From: Planctomycetota bacterium
Lineage (GTDB): Bacteria; Planctomycetota; Planctomycetia; Gemmatales; Gemmataceae
DNA: 11,574 nucleotides
Assembly (NCBI GenBank): GCA_016200155.1
Contig: JACQFG010000083.1
Coordinates: forward strand, 1 to 11,574
Reading direction: 5' to 3'
A model generated the notes under the pieces. The model searched no databases. It saw only the letters and a list, made by a program, of their open reading frames with translations, and had not been told where the DNA came from. Both the position numbers and the translations under genes were made by a program. Positions 6,215 to 11,574 of the stretch are shown one piece after another (within the stretch, counting starts at the first letter, position 1; the number at the start of each line of letters is the position of its first letter).

Positions 6215-8140
6215 ATGAGAACCGCATTCATGGAAACTTCGATCACCGCGAAACCGCAGCCCGAGGGCTACGCCGCCCGGCCCCGCATGCCGCGGGCTTC
6301 GACGTGGTATACCCTCGCGGCGTCGGCGGGTTGCGGGTTACTGCTGTGGATTTGTTTCCATCCGGTCGCGCTCGGGACTTACCTCGGCTGGATTGCGCTG
6401 ATCCCCTTCTTCGTGCTCGTCCGATCGCAAGCTCGGCCGCGCATCGTCTATTTCAATGCATTCCTGTGCGGGCTGGTGTTCTTCGTGCCGGCGCTGTCGT
6501 GGATGCGCGTTGCCGACAAGGCGATGATCGCGGCCTGGCTGTCGCTCAGCGCTTATTGTGCGCTCTACTTCGTGGCGGCGCTTTACGGCATCCGCTGCCT
6601 GGAACGCTGCAAGCTGCCGTTGATCGTGTCGGCGCCGCTGGTCTGGGTGACGGCGGAATACGTCCGCTGCTGGGCCCTCACCGGGTTCCCGTGGTATCTG
6701 CTCGCCCACACGCAGCACGATGTGCTGACGATGATTCAGATCACCGATATCGCCGGCGTCTTCGGCGTGAGCCTGGTCGTCGTCGCCGTCAATGCGTTTC
6801 TGTTCGACATCGCGTACCAGTTTTCGGAGGTGCGCCAGTGGTTCAACCAGGCCGAGCTGGACCCGGCGCGCACCTATTCCAGCGTGGAGATCCTCAATCG
6901 CAGCGTGCTCGCGGACTGGCTGTTCCGCCGCAACCTGATCCTGGAAGGGACCGCCCTCGTCCTGCTGCTGATCGGCACCTATGCCTATGGCGTGTATCGG
7001 CTCGGCCAGGGCAACTTTCGGCAAGGGCCGATGGTGGCGCTGCTGCAGACCAATCTCGACCAGCGTCTGCGCGAGAGCAACGATGATCGCTCGCTGGAGA
7101 CCAAACGCGATCATGCCAAGAAGCTCTGCATCCGGGCATCGTTCAATCAGAACCCGCTCCCCGATCTGGTGATCTGGCCGGAGACGAGCTACCCGCGGCC
7201 CTGGGTGGAGATTTCACGCGACCTTCCCCCCGAGGAGATGGCGACGAAATGGAAGATCTGGCGCGACGAGGAAATCAGGGCCCGCGATGCCCTGAGCGAC
7301 CTGGCCGACACGCGCGTCCCCCACCTGCTCGGCATGAACTCCCATTTCCTCGACGCCAAGGGGCAGCACCTCAAATACAACTCGGCCCTGCTGGTCGATC
7401 CGGTCATGCAGCCGGGCGGCCTGAGCTTTGGCCGCATCGACGGCAAGTACGACAAGATCCATCGCGTGCCGTTCGGCGAGTACCTGCCGTTCAAGGATTG
7501 GCTGCCGTTTTTGAAGTATCTGACGCCGTATGAGGGGGACTTCAGCATCCAGGCCGGCGCCAAGCACACGCGCTTCCAGATCGGCAAGCATCGCTTCGGC
7601 GTCCTGTTGTGCTACGAGGACACCGATCCGTTCCTGGCCCGCCGCTATCTGGAAGACAGCGAGCAGGAGCCTGCCGTCGATTTTCTCGTCAACATGTCGA
7701 ACGACGGCTGGTTCGACGGATCGAGCGAGCACGAGGAGCACCTGGCCGTGTGCCGATTCCGCGCCATCGAATGCCGGCGTGCGATGGTGCGTGCCGTCAA
7801 CATGGGAATCTCGGCGGTGATCGACAGCAATGGGCGCATTATGAAGGCGCGGCGTCACCCGGACCTGCCGCCGGGAGAGACGCCGGCGGTATGGATACCG
7901 AGCGTGGAGATGGGCCAGATGCAGGATTTGCCGATGTCGCAATGGAGCCAGTTCAAGCAGACTGCCGGCATCCTGCGCGCGACGGTGCCGATCGACAGCC
8001 GGTTCAGCTTCTATGCCGCGTTCGGCGACTGGCTGGCGCTCGGCTGCTGCCTGGCGCTGCTCGGGATTGCCGGCTGGTCGTACCGGCGCGAGATCGCGAC
8101 CCGTTCGCTGGCTCTGCTGGGTCGGCGTCAGCAACGGTAG
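6215..8140 (+). CDS. lnt: Apolipoprotein N-acyltransferase
   Basis: A 641-residue inner-membrane enzyme that adds the third acyl chain to the N-terminal cysteine of lipoproteins. An N-terminal membrane domain (about residues 30-200, with GFPWYLLAHTQ and an ending helix near 243-262) is followed by a periplasmic nitrilase-like domain and a last helix near 601-620. The catalytic triad is visible: Glu323 in VIWPETSYP, Lys414 in KYDKIHRVPFGEYLP and Cys466 in VLLCYEDTDP. Lys to Cys is 52 residues, the same as in E. coli Lnt (335 to 387). Glu to Lys is 91 against 68, because of an extra charged segment near 331-360. A hydrophilic insert (204-240) also lengthens the membrane domain, making the protein longer than the usual 500-550. 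Its TAG stop lies inside the repeat at 8137. Confidence 0.96.
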   Translation: MRTAFMETSITAKPQPEGYAARPRMPRASTWYTLAASAGCGLLLWICFHPVALGTYLGWIALIPFFVLVRSQARPRIVYFNAFLCGLVFFVPALSWMRVADKAMIAAWLSLSAYCALYFVAALYGIRCLERCKLPLIVSAPLVWVTAEYVRCWALTGFPWYLLAHTQHDVLTMIQITDIAGVFGVSLVVVAVNAFLFDIAYQFSEVRQWFNQAELDPARTYSSVEILNRSVLADWLFRRNLILEGTALVLLLIGTYAYGVYRLGQGNFRQGPMVALLQTNLDQRLRESNDDRSLETKRDHAKKLCIRASFNQNPLPDLVIWPETSYPRPWVEISRDLPPEEMATKWKIWRDEEIRARDALSDLADTRVPHLLGMNSHFLDAKGQHLKYNSALLVDPVMQPGGLSFGRIDGKYDKIHRVPFGEYLPFKDWLPFLKYLTPYEGDFSIQAGAKHTRFQIGKHRFGVLLCYEDTDPFLARRYLEDSEQEPAVDFLVNMSNDGWFDGSSEHEEHLAVCRFRAIECRRAMVRAVNMGISAVIDSNGRIMKARRHPDLPPGETPAVWIPSVEMGQMQDLPMSQWSQFKQTAGILRATVPIDSRFSFYAAFGDWLALGCCLALLGIAGWSYRREIATRSLALLGRRQQR

Positions 8141-8200
8141 GGACAAGCGGCTCGCTTGTCCCTGCCGGCACACCGGGACAAGCGAGCCGCTTGTCCCTAC
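8137..8200. repeat. Double-palindrome element over the lnt stop codon
   Basis: Two perfect 26-base inverted arms (8137-8162 and 8175-8200) around a 12-base spacer. Each arm is also a perfect hairpin: GGGACAAGCG, 3-base loop, CGCTTGTCCC. The lnt stop TAG (8138-8140) is made of the element's own outer bases. The element ends 13 bases before the start of the next gene. It could act as a terminator or an mRNA end-protector between the two genes. Confidence 0.9.
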
Positions 8201-8213
8201 GACAAACCTCCAG

Positions 8214-9062
8214 ATGAGCACCTATTGGCCGAGCCGTGTTTGGTCGAATCCGTGGCTGCGCTCGGCGGCGTTTCTGGCGCTCGGCTACGTCGGACTGGTG
8301 TCGATGCTGCTCTTCCTGGAAAACCTGCTGGTCTACCAACCGACGACGGCGGAACGGCACTGGCAGCCGCCGCCCGCGGACGAAGGCATTCAGGACGTCT
8401 ACGTGACCAGCGCCGACGGCTCCCACCTTCACGGCTGGTGGTGCCCCGCCAAAGGGTCCGATCACGCCCTGCTCTACTGCCATGGCAACGCGGGCAACCT
8501 GAGCCATCGCGGCGCGTCGATCGTCAAGCTGCGCAAGATTCTCAACGCTTCCGTGTTGATCATTGACTATCCCGGTTACGGACGAAGCACCGGCCGACCG
8601 AGCGAGCAAGGCTGCTACGACGCCGCCGATGCTGCCTACCAGTGGCTCACCGATGAGGCGAAGATTGCGCCGCGCAAGATCATCCTCTACGGCGGATCGC
8701 TGGGCGGCGGCGTGGTCACCGATGTCGCTAGCCGCAAGGAGCACCGGGCGCTGGTGCTGATCAAGACATTCGCATCCTTGCCCGATGCCGCCTCGCATCT
8801 GTACTGGTGGCTGCCGGCGCCCAAGAAGCTGCTCATGCGCAATCAGTTCAACAGCATCGGCAAGATCGGCTCGATCCATCGCCCCGTCTACATCGCGCAC
8901 GGGACCGCCGATTCGCTGATCCCTTACACGCAGGGCGTGCGGCTCTTCGAGGCGGCCAACGAGCCGAAGCGATTCTTCTCGATGCCGGGCAAGGATCACA
9001 ACGATAGCTTGCCGGAGGAGATGTTCATCGACTTGAAGAAGTTTCTGGCGGAACATGAATGA
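8214..9062 (+). CDS. Membrane-anchored alpha/beta hydrolase
   Basis: A 282-residue serine hydrolase of the COG1073/BEM46-like group. Residues about 17-37 form an N-terminal membrane anchor, followed by the catalytic fold. YCHGNAGN (His90-Gly91-Asn92) gives the oxyanion-hole motif, YGGSLGGG carries the nucleophile Ser162, AHGTADSLIP the acid Asp233 and GKDHND the base His262. The substrate is unknown; esterase, lipase or peptidase are all possible. The start is the ATG at 8214, needed for the anchor, but no Shine-Dalgarno is seen before it, perhaps because the repeat landed there. Position after lnt suggests past cotranscription, but the two hairpins now lie between. The stop is 1 base before the next repeat. 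Confidence 0.9.
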   Translation: MSTYWPSRVWSNPWLRSAAFLALGYVGLVSMLLFLENLLVYQPTTAERHWQPPPADEGIQDVYVTSADGSHLHGWWCPAKGSDHALLYCHGNAGNLSHRGASIVKLRKILNASVLIIDYPGYGRSTGRPSEQGCYDAADAAYQWLTDEAKIAPRKIILYGGSLGGGVVTDVASRKEHRALVLIKTFASLPDAASHLYWWLPAPKKLLMRNQFNSIGKIGSIHRPVYIAHGTADSLIPYTQGVRLFEAANEPKRFFSMPGKDHNDSLPEEMFIDLKKFLAEHE

Positions 9063-9063
9063 A

Positions 9064-9122
9064 ATATAGCCCGCCATTTATGGCGGGTAGGCGATGCACC
9101 CGCCATAAATGGCGGGCTATAT
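9064..9122. repeat. Double-palindrome element filling a convergent gap
   Basis: Two perfect 25-base inverted arms (9064-9088 and 9098-9122) around a 9-base spacer. Each arm contains its own palindrome, CCCGCCA, TTTA, TGGCGGG. It occupies 59 of the 64 bases between the hydrolase stop and the end of the convergent zinc-ribbon gene, so it is well placed to act as a two-way terminator. The adjoining bases on either side are the stop codons. Confidence 0.9.
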
Positions 9123-9126
9123 GGGG

Positions 9127-9609
9127 TCACGGCTTCGGGTTCGGGGCCCCGATCTGGCCGTCGTCTTTTCTGATGCCCGGAAGGGCGCCATCAGGGATTT
9201 CGGGCCAGGAGAATTCGATCTTGGAAACGGCGAACCCGATCGCCAGCGCCGCGACGACGCCGACGCCGAAGACGGCCCAGTGCCACCACGGCCGCGAGGT
9301 TTCGGGCAACGGCGGCAGGTTGTTGGCCCAGCGCCGGCCCGGCATGATCGTGTCGAACTGCCGCACCGCCGTCACCACCAGGCCGATCTGCTTGCGGGCG
9401 ACCGGGTTGTCGGGATCGACTTCGAGCACTTCGAGATACGCCCAGATCGCCTGGCCCAGCTCTCCCGCCTTGACGAGGTTCTCCGCGCGTTCCAGCCCGC
9501 CCTGCAGATGGCTCACGTAATCGACGAGCAGATCGAGGTCTGCCTGGCAGGTCGGGCAACGCCGCGTGAACTCACGCAACGGCTTCGTACACTGAGGGCA
9601 GTTCGGCAT
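9127..9609 (-). CDS. Zinc-ribbon protein with TPR-like segment and one membrane helix
   Basis: A 160-residue protein of unknown function. It starts MPNCPQCTKPL and has a four-cysteine zinc ribbon (Cys4, Cys7, Cys18, Cys21; CPQC then CPTC). A helical segment near 36-75 (ENLVKAGELGQAIWAYLEVL, then DPDNPVARKQIG) reads like a single tetratricopeptide repeat. A membrane helix near 110-128 follows a Trp-rich PWWHW edge, and then a proline-containing tail. GGAG 7 bases before the ATG at 9609-9607 sets the start; an in-frame extension to 9690 would be coded by the repeat and is rejected. It lies downstream of the Hsp70-like gene on the same strand, which suggests a functional link, but that is inference. 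Confidence 0.85.
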   Translation of the reverse strand: MPNCPQCTKPLREFTRRCPTCQADLDLLVDYVSHLQGGLERAENLVKAGELGQAIWAYLEVLEVDPDNPVARKQIGLVVTAVRQFDTIMPGRRWANNLPPLPETSRPWWHWAVFGVGVVAALAIGFAVSKIEFSWPEIPDGALPGIRKDDGQIGAPNPKP

Positions 9610-9626
9610 GGGGGGGACTCCGTCTG

Positions 9627-9680
9627 CCGCTTGCGGCTTAGCGCTCGCATGGCGCCGCGCGAACGCTAAGCCGCAAGCGG
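9627..9680. repeat. Inverted-repeat element between the Hsp70-like gene and the zinc-ribbon gene
   Basis: Arms of 22 bases (9627-9648 and 9659-9680) match at 21 positions around a 10-base spacer; the outer 17 bases are perfect. The left arm starts with a short palindrome (GCCGC, TT, GCGGC). It lies 17 bases upstream of the zinc-ribbon start on the minus strand and 26 bases past the Hsp70 stop. Confidence 0.85.
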
Positions 9681-9706
9681 AATGGATCACAGCAAATACG
9701 CATAGT

Positions 9707-11278
9707 TCAGCAGCCGATCGTTGAGGGAGGAGCTGGCGTCTCGGAGGTGCTCTCGGTGTCCTCGCTCTTCTTCATCAGGTCTTCGTTGATGCGCTTCATC
9801 TTCATGATCTGGCCGGCGTCCATCTGGTCGGCGCCGGTCTGCTGGATCGCGAACCGCTTCTTCTGCCCGGTATAGAGGTCGTGAATCTGCACCGTCAGAA
9901 TGCCATCGTCGCCGTACTCATAGGTGACTTCGATGGCGCCGTCGCGCTGTGGGCGCGGGGGCTGGAACTCCCACGGAATCTCGGCGAGCTTGACGTTCTC
10001 CTGATTGTTGACGTCGTCGTACACATCCCCTTCGAAGACGCTGATGATGACGCGCTCGGTCGGGTCGGCGACGGGGTGATACGTCTTCGTAAACGAGCAC
10101 GGGATATCGACGCCGCGGCGAATGATCGGGTCGAGGTAAACCTGACGCTTCTCGTTGATCGGATTGGCGCACAGCGAATGTTCGAGCTTGACGGAGTAGG
10201 CGTGATTGTCGAGCCCCGGTGCGCCCTGGAGAATCGCCGACACGATCGCGGCCCCCTGGGCGACGCAGGTCATCGGATCGATCTTGTCGAACGATTAAGC
10301 CTCCTTGCCGGCGAGCTTCTCGGACACGAAGCGGCGAATGAGCGGAATCTTGCTGGTGCCGCCGACGAGCAGGATCTTGTCGATGTCCTTGGGCCGCATG
10401 CCCTTGAGCGACAACGCCTCGTCGATGGCCTGGCCCGACTTGACGACCAGCGGCATGATCTCGCGCTCGAACGAGGCGCGATCGATCTCTTCCTCGAGGC
10501 TGAGGTGCTTGTCGGGCACCAGCTCGGCTTTGCGGGCGATGGCGACCGGCTGATCGGACAGCTCGATCTTGGCCTTCTAGACGGCAAGCATGAACTGGTG
10601 CTTGAACGGCGAGTTGAGGATGTCGTAGCCGGTCTTTTCCATGAAGCGTCGGCCAAGCAGGTTGCCCAGGGCGGTGTCGAGATCGTCGCCGCCGAGCTTG
10701 CCGACGCCCTTGCTGGAGATTTCCTCGAAGACGCCGTGATGGATGCGCAGGATGGTGACGTCGAGGGTGCCGCCGCCGAAGTCGTAGACGAGGACCGTTT
10801 GATCTTGCTGAGCATTGAGGCCGTAGCAAATGGCGGCGGCGGTCGGCTCGTTGATGAGCGTCAGCACTTGCAAGCCCGCGGCGCCGGCGCATAGCTTGGT
10901 GGCGTGACGCGCGAGCCCCTTCGAGTTCGCGGGGATGGTGACGACGGCCTTCGTGAAGTTCTCGTTGATCGTCTTCTGCGCGTCGGCCTTCAGCTTCGAG
11001 AACAGCATCGTCGCGATCTGCTCGGTGCGCAGGTTCTGGCCGACGAACGGCACACGCTCGCCGGAGCCGAGGATGCGCTTGATCGAGCGGATCGAGCGTT
11101 CCTCGTCGAAATTCTCCTTGGCTTCCTGGCCGAAGGAGAGGCTGCCGTCGCGGCGCATGGTGACGACGGAGGGGGTCCATTTCTGCCCCTCGCTGTTGGG
11201 CAGCACGTCGGCCTGTCCGTACTGAAAGTTGGCAACTACCGAATTGCTGGTACCGAAGTCGATGCCGATGTAGGGCAT
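9707..11278 (-). pseudogene. Hsp70-like chaperone with two in-frame stop codons
   Basis: One continuous 523-codon Hsp70 frame from the ATG at 11278 to TGA at 9709-9707, broken only by TAG at 10579-10577 (codon 234) and TAA at 10297-10295 (codon 328). ATPase motifs are all present: YIGIDFGTSNSVVANF (3-18), INEPTAAAICYGL (142-154), VYDFGGGTLDVTIL (164-177) and ILLVGGTSKIPLIRRF (302-317). The substrate-binding beta domain follows (about 350-485), then a short acidic tail; there is no helical lid, so the intact form was shorter than DnaK. Around codon 234 the family reads AxEKAKIELS, so TAG probably replaced GAG; at codon 328 TAA probably replaced CAA. No frameshift exists, so decay is recent, or these are sequence errors. 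No ribosome site for separate pieces was seen. Confidence 0.88.
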
Positions 11279-11389
11279 TGGATCAATCCGCTTGTGATGG
11301 TCCGGGGATGGTTTGGTCTGCGGGCATGCTATCACCATACGAAACGACGGGGCAGGTCTCCAGTGGTTTTTTTGACATGGGCTGGCGAG

Positions 11390-11463
11390 CCGAGCCCCGA
11401 AAGGGGCCGGTTGCCGAGGACGACAACCGGCCCCTTACAGGCAACGCTGTGAAGGATTTTTTT
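11390..11463. other. Competing hairpins followed by a T-run
   Basis: A hairpin with a GAAA tetraloop (CCGAGCCCC at 11390-11398 with GGGGCCGG at 11403-11410, one bulge) shares its right arm with a longer hairpin (11401-11413 with 11424-11436, 13 perfect pairs, 10-base loop). The two cannot form together. Twenty bases after the second stem there is a run of seven T (11457-11463) on the plus strand. This could be a terminator/antiterminator pair or a structured repeat. No gene on the plus strand ends nearby, and the Hsp70 start at 11278 faces away. Confidence 0.5.
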
Positions 11464-11544
11464 CGGCCTGAAGGGCCGATTCTGTCAGCCCAGGCCGAAG
11501 GCCTGGGAACGTGGGTAATATGGCGATTTGGCCCTGTAAGGGCC
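11463..11544. repeat. Cluster of three short GC hairpins
   Basis: Three palindromes in a row: TCGGCC/GGCCGA (11463-11468 with 11474-11479), CCCAGGCC/GGCCTGGG with a GAA loop (11489-11496 with 11500-11507), and GGCCCT/AGGGCC (11530-11535 with 11539-11544). The order and strings resemble a multi-copy intergenic element I remember from planctomycete genomes, not verified here. I see no gene in 11279-11574. Confidence 0.55.
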
Positions 11545-11574
11545 GTTCACACTTTGCATCGCCACTCGCGAACG

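Noticed and set aside
5577..9680. CRISPR array
   Set aside because: The repeats are inverted, differ in sequence from each other and are spaced by whole genes; there are no regular direct repeats or cas genes.
9610..9690. N-terminal extension of the zinc-ribbon protein
   Set aside because: The added residues are encoded by the repeat element, and a good GGAG lies before the ATG at 9609.
10295..10579. Recoding of TAG and TAA as sense codons
   Set aside because: moeA and lnt end at TAG and the second PIN toxin ends at TAA, all at natural protein ends, so these codons act as stops in this organism.
9881..11180. Long open frames on both strands across the Hsp70 region
   Set aside because: They overlap the Hsp70 frame, which has unmistakable motifs; their own composition is low-complexity.
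11372..11377. TTGACA as a -35 promoter box
   Set aside because: At 16-18 bases downstream there is only CCCCGA-like sequence, no -10, and no plus-strand gene follows in the window.

Overview
The window looks like a piece of a high-GC bacterial chromosome, most likely from the Planctomycetota. The clues are a secreted DUF1080 (3-keto-disaccharide hydrolase family) protein, a short lid-less Hsp70, and many small inverted-repeat elements whose strings (for example those around GGGACAAGCG, CCGCAGGC and GAGCCCGAAGCG) I remember as common in planctomycete genomes. That is recall, not a search result. Genes are compact and on both strands, and the visible starts mostly carry GGAG-type ribosome binding sites.

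Left part (1-2710). A cysteine desulfurase runs off the left edge on the minus strand. It is followed by two different type II toxin-antitoxin modules that point towards each other: a DUF104-type antitoxin with a PIN toxin on the plus strand, and a Phd/YefM-type antitoxin with a second PIN toxin on the minus strand. Each pair overlaps by ATGA. Between them sits one five-helix membrane protein with no recognised family. It begins 18 bases after the second toxin and ends 3 bases from the first.

Middle (2805-5991). A secreted DUF1080 protein converges on a polytopic membrane protein with a proline/glycine-rich tail. The only good terminator candidate for the DUF1080 gene lies inside the end of the membrane protein's coding sequence. 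Then comes moeA (molybdenum cofactor synthesis), which carries an in-frame palindromic insertion.

Right part (5992-11574). lnt (apolipoprotein N-acyltransferase) and a membrane-anchored alpha/beta hydrolase follow on the plus strand. They converge on a minus-strand pair: an Hsp70-like gene and a zinc-ribbon, one-helix membrane protein. The Hsp70 frame is intact for 523 codons except for two internal stops (TAG and TAA), so it is annotated as a pseudogene or a sequence error. The last 300 bases have no gene but hold a dense set of hairpins, two of which exclude each other.

The most striking thing in the window is a series of five inverted-repeat elements in 4.1 kb (5577-9680). Each is 54-82 bp with arms of 20-32 bp around a 9-18 bp spacer. 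The arm sequences differ from element to element, and four of the five have arms wholly or partly palindromic themselves. They sit inside moeA, over the lnt stop codon, across the whole gap between two convergent genes, and between other genes. No transposase lies in the window.
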